Origin: Schizochytrium sp. TIO01 | Lineage: Eukaryota; Sar; Bigyra; Thraustochytrida; Thraustochytriidae | Length of the DNA: 64,000 bases | Direction of reading: 5' to 3' | Assembly (NCBI GenBank): GCA_004764695.1 | Contig: SMSO01000032.1 | Span: 2,630,501-2,694,500, forward strand | Shown here: positions 33,313-43,166 of the stretch, piece by piece | Layout of the letters: the number at the start of each line of letters is the position of its first letter | Position numbering within the stretch: the first letter of the stretch is position 1 | The notes under the pieces: model-generated | Told to the model about the DNA's origin: nothing | Database searches by the model: none | Seen by the model: the letters and a program-made list of their open reading frames with translations, nothing else | Position numbers and translations under genes: made by a program

Positions 33313-34866
33313 ATGGAAATCGTTCCAGGAGAGCGTGTGGGCAGTTTTGTGTTGGGCATGGGTGTCAATGACGCTCTAACGCTCCTTCGGCAACAATTTG
33401 TCCCCCAAAGACCTCGTGTTCGCGTGGTGTATGCCCCAAAGCACCCACTTGAAAAGGATATCGTTCTTCGTGTGGAGGATTTAGGAATGCAACTGCGTTT
33501 CGAGCCGACTACTCAGCGGCTTGTAATGATTGATATCTTTGATATTACGAAACTCGGCCTTTCCTACGCTGGGACTCACTTTGGTGCTCATGACGTAACT
33601 AGATCCAAGTTTCTGAATCTATATAAGGTTTTTGGGCCTACATACCCCGGCACTCTGGAACGGAACCTGGGTCTCTATTTCCTACGATACGTAGGCATCT
33701 GCCTCATGTTTCCCATCCCGATGCAGTTTCAACACCTTTTCCACAACGAGTCCAAAGACCTGCCCCTCGAACTCCCTGACGGCAGTTCACCACCTGTACA
33801 AAGACTCATGATTTTCTCTGGAAATGATGAACGTTCGCCAGATCTTGTTACGAAGCCTCGCGGAACTGACATTCCAGTATTGCGCCCGGAGATTACTCTC
33901 ACCACGCTCTCTTCAGTGTATCTCGAGGAAGTTCGTTTTCGAATTGGGGACCCAGCACAAGGTGCCCCGACGCAAATTCTCTTTCCACAGCGCAGCCGGA
34001 AATTAGAGATAGGATCCTCTGTTCAAGATGTCATTTATGAGCTCGGTGAGCCCTCGCGTGTTTATTTTAAACAAGATAAGCGAATGCAAATCCACGCCAT
34101 CGAAGATGCATCATCCTCGAAGCTGGCGTCCCCTTTATCAGCAAATCCAGCAACCAGCTCAGGTTCAGGTGTACAAAAGGATAGTGCAGCGAAGGACTCT
34201 TCAACTGGAAAATCGAAAAAGTCAAAGCGGGGTAAAGGCGAAGCGGCTACCTCTAAGCCTGCCGGTCCGGACGACTCTGCTCGACGTGCGCAGACATCAG
34301 TTGCGAATGGAAAAGCTGAGCGCTCACTTTCATCCGAATCGTCATCTACAGACGAGCGCAACTCAAACTACCGCCCAGAATCGCCTAGCCTCTCAGGTGC
34401 GTCTGCTACTGCCGCACGAATGCAGCGTGATGCTGAGGCTTGCTTTGAGCCCAAGGACTACTTTTACAACTACTTTGACTTGGGAATTGACATACTCATC
34501 GATGGGAAAACTCACCTGGTGCGTAAGGTTATCGCCCATACAAATTTCCCAGGCCATGTAGGCTTTTCTCAGTACAACAAATGTGACTTTAGGGTTATTT
34601 ACAGCAGAAGTAAGCAGCAGCAGCAGCAGCAGCAGGCTCAGCAACAACAACAACAATCTCGCGCAGGCAAACGAGAGGACGTCATTGTGACGCCGGACAT
34701 GCGCTTTGCTGATATTCAGACCTTGCTCGGGCCCTGCGGTCGTCCAATGATCCATGATAGTGGGGTAGCAGCTAATCCTTTTGGAGCGTCCTACCTGTAT
34801 GCTTATCCGGGGTGTGTTTTTGAAGTCATGCGAAGTGGTTATGTGGCTGCTATCACCATTTTTTAG
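33313..34866 (+). CDS. PHAF1/UPF0183 (C16orf70-like) autophagy-related protein
   Basis: 517 residues; animal homologues are about 420. The start MEIVPGERVGSFVLGMG is typical of the family, followed by DIVLRVEDLGMQLRFEPTTQRL, FGPTYPGTLE and LYFLRYVGICLMFPIP. The second half has the paired DVIYELGEPSRVYFK and YFYNYFDLGIDILIDGKTHLVRK blocks and ends with PDMRFADIQTLLGPCGRP and YAYPGCVFEVMRSGYVAAITIF. Two insertions explain the extra length: about 110 residues of Ser/Lys-rich disordered sequence (about 262-370) and a polyQ run coded by CAG/CAA (34617-34657). In animals PHAF1/BCAS3 binds phosphoinositides at the phagophore; a similar role here is family inference. The ATG is in good context (CCATGG). 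Confidence 0.93.
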   Translation: MEIVPGERVGSFVLGMGVNDALTLLRQQFVPQRPRVRVVYAPKHPLEKDIVLRVEDLGMQLRFEPTTQRLVMIDIFDITKLGLSYAGTHFGAHDVTRSKFLNLYKVFGPTYPGTLERNLGLYFLRYVGICLMFPIPMQFQHLFHNESKDLPLELPDGSSPPVQRLMIFSGNDERSPDLVTKPRGTDIPVLRPEITLTTLSSVYLEEVRFRIGDPAQGAPTQILFPQRSRKLEIGSSVQDVIYELGEPSRVYFKQDKRMQIHAIEDASSSKLASPLSANPATSSGSGVQKDSAAKDSSTGKSKKSKRGKGEAATSKPAGPDDSARRAQTSVANGKAERSLSSESSSTDERNSNYRPESPSLSGASATAARMQRDAEACFEPKDYFYNYFDLGIDILIDGKTHLVRKVIAHTNFPGHVGFSQYNKCDFRVIYSRSKQQQQQQQAQQQQQQSRAGKREDVIVTPDMRFADIQTLLGPCGRPMIHDSGVAANPFGASYLYAYPGCVFEVMRSGYVAAITIF

Positions 34867-35868
34867 AGTCCGTGGCTACATCTTCTTTTTGTATAAAGCT
34901 GTGAGAGGCTCAGATTCTCTCAACCTCAAATTTTCTTTCAATTGAAAGTTTTCAGATAGTTCTTTTCAGGGTCAACACCTATATCTTTTCAAATGTTACA
35001 GCGACCCCACTCGGTTCAGCTGTCATTTTGCATTAAATGCTTGTATATATTCTCTTGTAAAAAGTAAACATTCTGTATATATTGGTAGACAAAAGGAATT
35101 GGATCCTTCCTATGTGTAAGCAACAACGATTGATTTCAATCAGAGGACTACTCTCCGCCTCATTAAACTTCATCTGACTTGTACTTCGTACTCTCTTTCT
35201 TTTCTTTTCTCTTTCATACATGGCTCAAAAATGAATCATTCCAAAACAACTCGATCCTAGTAACCAAACAACCTTTTGTCTATTAGCTCTTCTTAATCGC
35301 TGACACAAGTTTTCCTCTTGCTCCAACCCTTCTCTTTAAAACGAAAAATTGGAAACATGAATATCATTGAACTTTGTATTTGAATGTAAGTATTTTAGAT
35401 CCGTGGGTAAACTAGAGAAATCGCCGTGTTGCTCACCCACAGGTGCTAGCTAAATTCTGCTTGGCCTCAAACTCTCTCTTTCTCCACAGGTATCTACCTC
35501 CACTGTCGCATCTTATTTCCCAAGATCATTTGCATATACAGCAAGAGAGTCCCCCGTCATGAATCCGTTGGAGGTGTGTACTCCTACGAGGATATAGAAG
35601 TAAGGCTAGAACTACTTACGTAGAACTCTCAAACCTACGGATGCGGCTCATTCCTGACATACGCTTGGAGTTGCGTGAGCGTTAATGAAGAAGTTTGTAC
35701 ACATTTCCGGAGTAAAGACTTCTTGTGACTAGCGTGCGACGAGCCTTGATACCTTGGTACACGCGGAGGTCGCAGGTAGCGGTTGCCGGGTGGCTTGGCC
35801 AAGCGCACGGCTAACGCACAGACCAACTTAAAGAACCCAGTGGATAAGAAAATTGCACAGAGCGGAAG
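34867..35868. other. Intergenic region
   Basis: 1.0 kb between two plus-strand genes. A canonical 3' splice site (TCTTTCTCCACAG ending near 35489) may mark a 5' UTR intron of the coiled-coil gene; no donor could be fixed. No gene seen. Confidence 0.5.
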
Positions 35869-38800
35869 ATGGTGAGCATGCTATCTCCGGGCAAAAGGCG
35901 TCGCTCACGGCGCGCTGTAGCTGCCACACCAGGTCCTGATAAGCACGAAAGTTTGAAGAATAAATCATCCTCAAGCACGTCATCGACATCGGACGAAAAG
36001 GCTGATACTGCTTCATTTGCGAAAACAAGTGCCCAGGATGGGAAACAGGGCACCAAGAACACGCAGAAAAGCAAAGCTAGAGAACCTGACGAAACGAAAC
36101 AAGAGATTTACTCGCCAACCTCTGAAGCAACTGAGATATGTTTTCATGAGGATGATGAAGAGGAGAATGATGAGGAGGATTCCACAAATGTTGAGTCATC
36201 CGGTGGCGATGCCGTGCTTGAGACATTAGAGCGAAAGAAAGACATTTTTGACCAGCTATGGAAAGGTATTGCGGAATTACAGAATGGTGAAGGTCAGTCA
36301 GCAAATGCTTGGAAAGAAAAACTACGTGAACTCAGCGAGGCTAAGAAGAGGATAACCACATTAAAACACGATAATGAGGCTCTTCGAAAAGATAAATCTG
36401 CGCTCGGTGCCGAGCGAGATCGTTTAGTATCTGAGACATCGCATCGGGAGAAGCAGAACACTCGTCTCACACTAGAGTTGTCAGAGCACCGTGAATCTGC
36501 TCAACGTATTATCCGCGAGCTTGAAGAGTCGCGAAAATCTGTACAGGCTCAATACAAGGATCTTAAGAACGAAGAAGAGACATTAAGACTGATTGCTGAA
36601 AAGAGAGCAGCTGACCTAAAAGAAACGAAGCGGCAAGCTGAGCTGCTCGGTTCAGAACTCAAAGACAGGGAGACACAATTAGCAGCCCTTGAGCCTGCAC
36701 GTATTAAACTTGAGGAGAAGGTAGCTCTGTTGCAAACACAGATCGAAACGCAACAAAAGAGTCACGAAGAAACTACGTCGCATCTGGCAGAATTGAGTCA
36801 AGAAAATTGGAGCCTGAAAGATAAAATTAAAAGCTTAGAAAATGATATTGAGAGCTCTCAAAAGGAGGTCGAGGAAACCAAAGCGTCATTGACTACAATA
36901 AAATCTGAGCATGATGAGACTCTGCAAGCTTTGCAAACTTCGCATGACGATCTTGCCGGGAAACTTAAGCGAACAGAGGAAAGAGCAGCAGAGTCACGTG
37001 AAGCTGCCGAGGAACACCAGAAGAAATTAGCAGAGCATGTCAAAACCTTGCAAGAACAACTTGGTTCAGCACAGGTTGAGTCCCAAGCTGCTCGCGCCCA
37101 ACTTCAAACAGTAGAGGCATCGATCCGTTCAACTAAAGATGATTGCGATTCGCAACTAGAGAAGATGCGCAACGCAATGCGACAAGTTCAAGACAAACAC
37201 TTGCAAGATGTAATTCGCTTCGACGATCAAAGAAAGAAACTAGAGGCTCAACTTGTTACAGAAGAAGCCCGCGTGGAGGAGCTGAACAAAGACTTCAAGA
37301 CAGCTAAAGAAGCGCTTGCTGCCGTGGAAGCATTGCGAGCAAGCGATCTGAAAGAGAGAGAAACATGGACTGCTGGAGTAGAAAAGGAATATGAAGCCAA
37401 GGTCACGGCTCTACTTGCTGAACACGCTACAGAAATTAACGATCTCAAAACTAAACTTGCCGAAGCCAAGGCGGCGATTCGAAACGAAGCACGCGAAGCC
37501 CAGCGTTACAAAAATACGTTGGCAAAAGCTGCAAAAGAAGAGCACGATCGTTTGGCAAAGCAAATTCACAAGGTTCGGCATGAACTTCAACAGGCACACA
37601 GCAAGCTAGAAAATTCTGAAAAGGCAAGACTTGCAGCGGAAGCAAATTCTAAAACAGTTTCGGCTCAGCGCGAACTTCTTGAAAAGGAGTTTGCTTCGCG
37701 AGAGCAAGAGCTTCAACGAACGTTAGTCGAAACCCAGCATTTGGTTTCCACAAAGGAGAACTCCCATGCGCAAGAATGTGATCGTCTACGAGCTGACACG
37801 GAAAAGCAAAGATCGCATGTCAAAGCGTTGGAGCAGGAAAAGCGCGATCTGTTAATGGATTGCAAAAAGCTAAATGATGAAGTACAAAGTGCCACTGACC
37901 GCATGGAAGTTGCCAAGTCTCATGCTAGTGATCTTGAAGAAAAGAACACTTCCCTTCACACTGAAGTAGAGCGTCTGCGAAGGGAAATGCGAATGACAGA
38001 AGAGGAGTCCGAAAAGTCTCTAGAGAGTTTGCAGCAGGAAATTGACGAGCATGTTTCCAGCCGAGCGGCAGCTCTCGCCACTAGTGAAGCATTGCGAACC
38101 GAGCTTCGCAAAGCGCAAAAAGAGGCGGCTGAACGTGTTGCAGCATTTTCTGGCAAGGCATCTAAGCTTGAGGATGAAATGAATGAACTTCGCAATCAAC
38201 TTGAAGCAAAAAATGCAGAGCTTGAGAGTGTTCAACGCCAAGCAGCAGAAGATCGAATTGTCCTGGAACAATTGCAAGGGCAAAGTAATAAACTCAATGA
38301 TGCCCATGCACAAGAAGTTTCTGAACTTCTTGTGCAGCTTGAACGTCTCGAAAGAGAGGCATCTCTGTCACGTCAAAAGGCAGACGAAGAGAGTTCTCGA
38401 GCGGATAAGATGGCTTCGGAATTTCAAAGCCTTCAAGGCAATGAAAACAGTGCAATGGCAGAAGTGAAACGGCAAACACAGGTGATTCAAGGCATGGAGA
38501 AGGCTCGCCAGGAAACATTGGAACGTCTTACAGCGGAGCAAGAATCAATGCGTTTATTGAAAATTGAGCTGGGACGAAGGAAGCAAGATATGGCAGAAAC
38601 GCAGCAAGAGTTGGCTGCTGCACGAGCAGAAGTTGGAGATATTGATCGTAGACACCAATCCAGGGAGGTGCAACTAATGAAGGAGATGGACAAGCTTAAG
38701 GTCGAACTTCAAGATTTACGCACAGAAAAGGATCAGGCCAGAATAACGGAAAACACGCTTCAGGCACAGCTAAGTGCTCTTCGCGCTTCTTCAGACCAAA

Positions 38801-40593
38801 GCATGAAGAATTTTATGGACGAAACTAAAGCATTAGAGGCTGAACGTATGCAAACGATTGAGCACTTGCGTGCTTCTTTAAAAGAGGCTGAAAACAATTT
38901 ACTAGATGAGAAGGCTAACTTTAAACGTACATCGAAGAGAGCTACCGCTGATATCGAGACAAAGGCTGAGGAGATCTCACGCTTGCAAGCGGCACTCAAA
39001 GCAGCTCAAGAGAATGGAATCAATGTTTTGCAAGAGCTCGAAGAGAAAACCGCACAATATGACAGCCTTACTGAAGACTTTCAGACTGTGGGGAAATCCC
39101 TTCAGGGTCTTGAAAAGAAATTGGCACTTGCAGAAAAGGCAAAGGTGATAACTCAAAGTCAGCTTGACGAGGAGAAAGCAACAAATGCAGAGCTTCGCGC
39201 GCAGCTCCAGAGTACGGAGAATGATGTGCGTGCACAGCTACGCTCTGAAGCAGAAGCTCATGTCGCTACTAAGAAGAGTTTAACGACTGTCACTCAAGAG
39301 AAGGAGTGGCTCGAGAATGAGACGAATATTAAGATTTCCGCTCTGAATAGACAGATCCAGAATCTCGAGGGCGACTTACGACGTGCAAAAGAAAATGCAG
39401 AAACTGAAAGCGTGAAACATGCGCAAGAGCTAAAAGAGCATGAATTATTCCGCGAGACTGCAAACAAAGCACTCTCCGAACTTCGTGATACTCAATCGAA
39501 GGACGATGATAGTTTACGCCAACAAGTAGAAGAAGCTCACTCAACCGCTGACCAAGCTGCACAGCTTTGTTCTCAAATGGAGCAGGAGCGTACAGAGCTA
39601 CATCGCCGCTTGCAGGAAGTGTCCTCAGAGTTGGAACTTGCTAACTCGAGCCAAGATGATCTCCGTACCGAACACGAGCAGATGGTGCAGAACTATCGCG
39701 AGCTAACAGCTGTTAAACGTAAGCTCGAGAACCAGAACAAAAAGCTACAGCTGCAGCTTGACGCGACCTCAAATGTTAAACCCCAAGCTATATCTGCGAA
39801 ACAAAACACTAGCGAGCTAGTCTTGAAAGCTGAAAAAGAGGGTTATGAAATGGCAAAGAAGGAATATCAGGCACTCGTAGCTCGTATGGAGCGCGACCAT
39901 AGCCTTGAGCTTGATCGTTTGCGCCAGCAAGTCGAGCGACGCGATTCGTTTACATCATCTCGGCCAGTGTCTCCTTTCTCAGCTGCAACATCAGCTTCTG
40001 CAAATGCACATTCAGTGTCAGGCACGGCGATGACAACTTCAATTACAGGAGCTTCCCTAAGAGGCGATAGTATTTCAATTGCAAACTCGTCGCGAACTGG
40101 TTCCGCATCGACTTCTGGACCAAGTGAGCTCGCTATTGACGATGATGAATACTTTTCAGCTGGGCCACGCGCACCAGCAGCCACTGTGCAAGCTGACTCA
40201 AGCGAGAGCATCTCAAACGGATTAATCGGAGACTCTGATGATTCGATCATGGAAACAGCTAAGTTTCTTCAAAGTCGTCGTTCGAAATCAGCTGATCAGA
40301 ATGAGGATCTTACTCATACGAAAGGAGAACCAGGTTTCTCAGATATTTCAGGTGGTGAAGGACCTCTTTCAGTAGGTCTCCCACCTAGGGCAAAGAGTTC
40401 AACGAATCTTCGTCTACCCCCCGCCAAAGGTGCTCTTCCCAGCCCTGTAAAGCGCAACACAATCGACTCCGTCTCAACTCTTAAGAAGCAAATGGATACA
40501 TCCCAGTCAAGTAAATCCCTTAAAGCCACATCTACCAATAAGAATTCTAAAGCAGGAGGCTCAAAGCGCACGACAACCAAGAAGCGCAAGTAA
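35869..40593 (+). CDS. 1574-residue coiled-coil protein
   Basis: An intron-free frame. Residues 1-120 are disordered, with a basic start (SPGKRRRSRR, a possible nuclear signal) and an acidic run (DDEEENDEED). Residues about 120-1330 are almost uninterrupted coiled coil with heptad-spaced Leu and high Glu/Lys/Gln, comparable to golgins, myosin tails or centrosomal scaffolds. Residues about 1350-1574 are Ser/Thr-rich and disordered and end in a basic KRTTTKKRK tail. No motor, GRIP, FERM or other domain is visible, so no specific function is claimed. It converges on the TPR gene, 327 bp downstream. A structural tether or centrosome/nuclear-matrix-type protein is possible. Confidence 0.85.
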   Translation: MVSMLSPGKRRRSRRAVAATPGPDKHESLKNKSSSSTSSTSDEKADTASFAKTSAQDGKQGTKNTQKSKAREPDETKQEIYSPTSEATEICFHEDDEEENDEEDSTNVESSGGDAVLETLERKKDIFDQLWKGIAELQNGEGQSANAWKEKLRELSEAKKRITTLKHDNEALRKDKSALGAERDRLVSETSHREKQNTRLTLELSEHRESAQRIIRELEESRKSVQAQYKDLKNEEETLRLIAEKRAADLKETKRQAELLGSELKDRETQLAALEPARIKLEEKVALLQTQIETQQKSHEETTSHLAELSQENWSLKDKIKSLENDIESSQKEVEETKASLTTIKSEHDETLQALQTSHDDLAGKLKRTEERAAESREAAEEHQKKLAEHVKTLQEQLGSAQVESQAARAQLQTVEASIRSTKDDCDSQLEKMRNAMRQVQDKHLQDVIRFDDQRKKLEAQLVTEEARVEELNKDFKTAKEALAAVEALRASDLKERETWTAGVEKEYEAKVTALLAEHATEINDLKTKLAEAKAAIRNEAREAQRYKNTLAKAAKEEHDRLAKQIHKVRHELQQAHSKLENSEKARLAAEANSKTVSAQRELLEKEFASREQELQRTLVETQHLVSTKENSHAQECDRLRADTEKQRSHVKALEQEKRDLLMDCKKLNDEVQSATDRMEVAKSHASDLEEKNTSLHTEVERLRREMRMTEEESEKSLESLQQEIDEHVSSRAAALATSEALRTELRKAQKEAAERVAAFSGKASKLEDEMNELRNQLEAKNAELESVQRQAAEDRIVLEQLQGQSNKLNDAHAQEVSELLVQLERLEREASLSRQKADEESSRADKMASEFQSLQGNENSAMAEVKRQTQVIQGMEKARQETLERLTAEQESMRLLKIELGRRKQDMAETQQELAAARAEVGDIDRRHQSREVQLMKEMDKLKVELQDLRTEKDQARITENTLQAQLSALRASSDQSMKNFMDETKALEAERMQTIEHLRASLKEAENNLLDEKANFKRTSKRATADIETKAEEISRLQAALKAAQENGINVLQELEEKTAQYDSLTEDFQTVGKSLQGLEKKLALAEKAKVITQSQLDEEKATNAELRAQLQSTENDVRAQLRSEAEAHVATKKSLTTVTQEKEWLENETNIKISALNRQIQNLEGDLRRAKENAETESVKHAQELKEHELFRETANKALSELRDTQSKDDDSLRQQVEEAHSTADQAAQLCSQMEQERTELHRRLQEVSSELELANSSQDDLRTEHEQMVQNYRELTAVKRKLENQNKKLQLQLDATSNVKPQAISAKQNTSELVLKAEKEGYEMAKKEYQALVARMERDHSLELDRLRQQVERRDSFTSSRPVSPFSAATSASANAHSVSGTAMTTSITGASLRGDSISIANSSRTGSASTSGPSELAIDDDEYFSAGPRAPAATVQADSSESISNGLIGDSDDSIMETAKFLQSRRSKSADQNEDLTHTKGEPGFSDISGGEGPLSVGLPPRAKSSTNLRLPPAKGALPSPVKRNTIDSVSTLKKQMDTSQSSKSLKATSTNKNSKAGGSKRTTTKKRK

Positions 40594-40920
40594 GCTCCAG
40601 CGAGACTAGTACCTGTCATATCTCGTTCAGTATAGTGCTTTTCCTTTTTTTTTGTGGTATTTTGTCTCATGGTCCATATAAAACAGTGATCTTCAGATTT
40701 TAGGGGAGGCAAACAAACAGGAACACTGCACCTAAATCTCTCTCTCTGGAACTTTCTTGAGTTCTTTCCGAAGATGAAGACATCGAAATGCTGCAGCAAG
40801 TTTACAAGCTTCCCGGAGTGTGCACTCAAATGAAAAAAACAACAGATGATATAGGCAAATGTGAGCTTCTTTACTGAAACTAGGACTTTCGATCGTATAT
40901 ATGTTTTCTAGCTATTGTTA
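40594..40920. other. Short convergent spacer
   Basis: 327 bp between the stop codons of the coiled-coil and TPR genes, with a T-run at about 40647-40655. No gene. Confidence 0.6.
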
Positions 40921-42144
40921 TTATTTTTTGCCCTTTCCTAACAACATGTATCCTACAGCAGCAATACTAGCGACCACCGCCAGGCCACCAGCAAGGTACA
41001 ACACAGATTGGTCGTTCTGCTTTTCATCCAACTCAACTTCCTTAGCATGGAGCTGGTGATCCACCGGACTTTCATTGGTTGTGATGGCCTCAGATTTCGC
41101 GGCAGGCTCTTCTTGCTTCTGCTGTTTCTGTTGCTTATTGGCCTCAGGTACTGGAGTGGCAGAACTGCCGCCGTTGCTCTCTTCAGCTGACGCTTTCGGA
41201 GACGCGTTAGACTTAAACATGCCTCCAAACATCTTGCGTTCCTTCGCCGCGTTGGCAGCTAGCTCCTTGCGGATGGACTCGACCTCAGCACGAAGCTCGG
41301 TGTTTGAAGGATCAACCTCCAGCGCCATTTCAAGATCTCTGCTTGCATCAGAAAAGTTGCCTCGCAGTTTCTGTGCCTTGGCTCTAAAAAAGAGTGCTTT
41401 GATGTTCTTGGCATTGAGCTGAAGTGCTTCAGAAGCGCTGTGGACGGCCTCAGGAAACATACCTTGGCGCACCTGGGCGATGGAGAGGTTCTGGAACAAG
41501 GTGCTCATGAGCTTATCACAGTCAGGCTTGATTTCCTCATCTGCAACCTGCCGGGCGTAAATGAGAGCAAGCTCGTAGTCTGTAATGGCATCTTTAAAAG
41601 CGTGAAGCTTAAATTTCTGGTTGCCCTTTTCCTTGTGCTCCAGTGCGGCCTCGAACTTGTCCTGGTTGGTCATCTCATACAATTTCTTCTTCCAGCGAAC
41701 GGAGTTCTCAGAGACATACGCAATGCCGCCGTGGTTAAGTTTAACGACGTACGGCGTGGGGCTGTTGGAACGAATATCTTTGACGAATCCAACACCATAG
41801 GGAGTGAAGACATTGGAGCCTACGGGAGCCATTTGAGAAGTTGTGCTCGTCTCGACCTCAGAAGTTTCAGAGGAGCTCGCAGCACCATTCCCCAGGGTAG
41901 AATCTTGTTCAGAGGAAGATTTTTTCGTCTCTGAGGAGGTCTCTGGAGCGTGAGTGGTTGCAGAGCTCAGTTCGTTTGAAGCAGAGCTGATATTTTTGTC
42001 ATCAGCGATTGGCATCCTTGAACTGGCATCCACAAACCTAGATGACCTTGTTAAAGGCGAGGGAGAGCTAGCAGGTGGGGTCATATCGCTCAGAGCCACT
42101 GCAGCGAACAGCGCAGCGCGCGCGGAACCTTCTTCGAGAGCCAT
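40921..42144 (-). CDS. Tail-anchored TPR co-chaperone-like protein
   Basis: 407 residues from the first ATG (42142-42144); the frame is open upstream but has no ATG. After a Ser/Thr-rich N-terminal 100 residues comes a small SH3-like module at about 107-150 (NVFTPYGVGFVKDIR, PYVVKLNHGG, AYVSENSVRW) of a kind common in stramenopile proteins. Residues about 163-290 form three TPR repeats (KGNQKFKLHAFKDAITDYELAL; FQNLSIAQVRQGMFPEAVHSASEAL; KALFFRAKAQKLRGNFSDASRDLEMAL), the arrangement seen in immunophilin and FKBP8-type co-chaperones. The C-terminus is a single hydrophobic helix (about 380-402) with a KGKK tail: a tail-anchored protein of the ER or mitochondrial outer membrane. No peptidyl-prolyl isomerase domain is present. 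Confidence 0.88.
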   Translation of the reverse strand: MALEEGSARAALFAAVALSDMTPPASSPSPLTRSSRFVDASSRMPIADDKNISSASNELSSATTHAPETSSETKKSSSEQDSTLGNGAASSSETSEVETSTTSQMAPVGSNVFTPYGVGFVKDIRSNSPTPYVVKLNHGGIAYVSENSVRWKKKLYEMTNQDKFEAALEHKEKGNQKFKLHAFKDAITDYELALIYARQVADEEIKPDCDKLMSTLFQNLSIAQVRQGMFPEAVHSASEALQLNAKNIKALFFRAKAQKLRGNFSDASRDLEMALEVDPSNTELRAEVESIRKELAANAAKERKMFGGMFKSNASPKASAEESNGGSSATPVPEANKQQKQQKQEEPAAKSEAITTNESPVDHQLHAKEVELDEKQNDQSVLYLAGGLAVVASIAAVGYMLLGKGKK

Positions 42145-43166
42145 ACTTGCGAGCCAAAGAAGAACTGGGCTTCTCGCCGCAGCTTTAGATCGGGATTTGC
42201 AAGCTTCGAGAGGCACCCCGCTAAGTTCCAAACGTTCCAAAAGAGCTCAAAGTTAATTAGGTTCTATGACATCTCAATGTTCCAGACATTCTTCGAGCTT
42301 CCTTTCAACGGACACATGTGAAAGTATTAGTGCAAGTAAATCATTTCATAAGGAACGAGGAGTGCTGCGTTAGTTACAAATAAACTTATTTTATCTTTAA
42401 AAGTCTGTTGTGCTCAAGGCATTGTTGGCTATAGATTATCGTGTGCGGTTTTATTTTGATTTTATTCAAGGTGTGGAGTCTCGCATTATATGCGCAGTTT
42501 TTTTTTCTTCTGAAATTTAATAAGTGTTGACGATTCTTCACTATTTCTTTTTGGCTTTCGAAGGAGACATGGTATGACTTGTAGTAAATTTTGTTCATCA
42601 AATTTTTGATAAAAGACAAGAAAGGGTGACGACCCAGAGATGCACACGAATGAGCACAAAGGGGTGGTATTCAGAATGAGGAGCGTATGCACCATTTGTG
42701 CTGTAACAGTAAGTATTGGTACATATGTGGAACATACTATTTATGTTTATATGTAATGCCTGCTGGGCCACTTTCTAAAAAAACTAAAGTAAGAGAAAAA
42801 GTGTCAATTCTTTGCAACACTTGCACCATAGTGCCCCGCTTGAAAAGGTCGCCAGTGATCGTTACAGACCCTCTCCCTAAATGAGATGGCATAACAATTT
42901 TTGGGTGTGAACGTTATATAGAGTAAAACTCCTGGTACACGAACAATTAACATGAGAGGAGATCGTAAGAAGCATAACAAAATCAAATTGCATGGAGTGG
43001 AGCTAGCGTGGCTGCTCTAAGCAAACGACGAGGGCTTCAGGGCTGTCCTGAAGCTAGTTAAATTGAATACGGGGTTCAAGCCAGTGACCTTATTGCCTTT
43101 CCCCGGGAAAAGTAGGGCAGTGTCAAGACAGGAAAAGTTGAAAGCCTGTTTGCAGACCGAAGCAGT
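42145..43166. other. Divergent promoter region
   Basis: 1.0 kb between the TPR (-) and GPR180-like (+) genes. It holds a strong short hairpin at 43034-43054 (listed) and a near-palindrome TTTCCCCGGGAAA at about 43097-43109. No gene seen. Confidence 0.5.
43034..43054. other. Perfect 8-bp stem, 5-nt loop hairpin
   Basis: GCTTCAGG and CCTGAAGC flank GCTGT, 113 bp before the start codon of the GPR180-like gene. If it is in the leader it could form RNA structure. Confidence 0.6.

Noticed and set aside
42145-42240. Upstream extension of the TPR gene to a TTG codon
   Set aside because: No ATG in the extension; the first in-frame ATG is 42142-42144.
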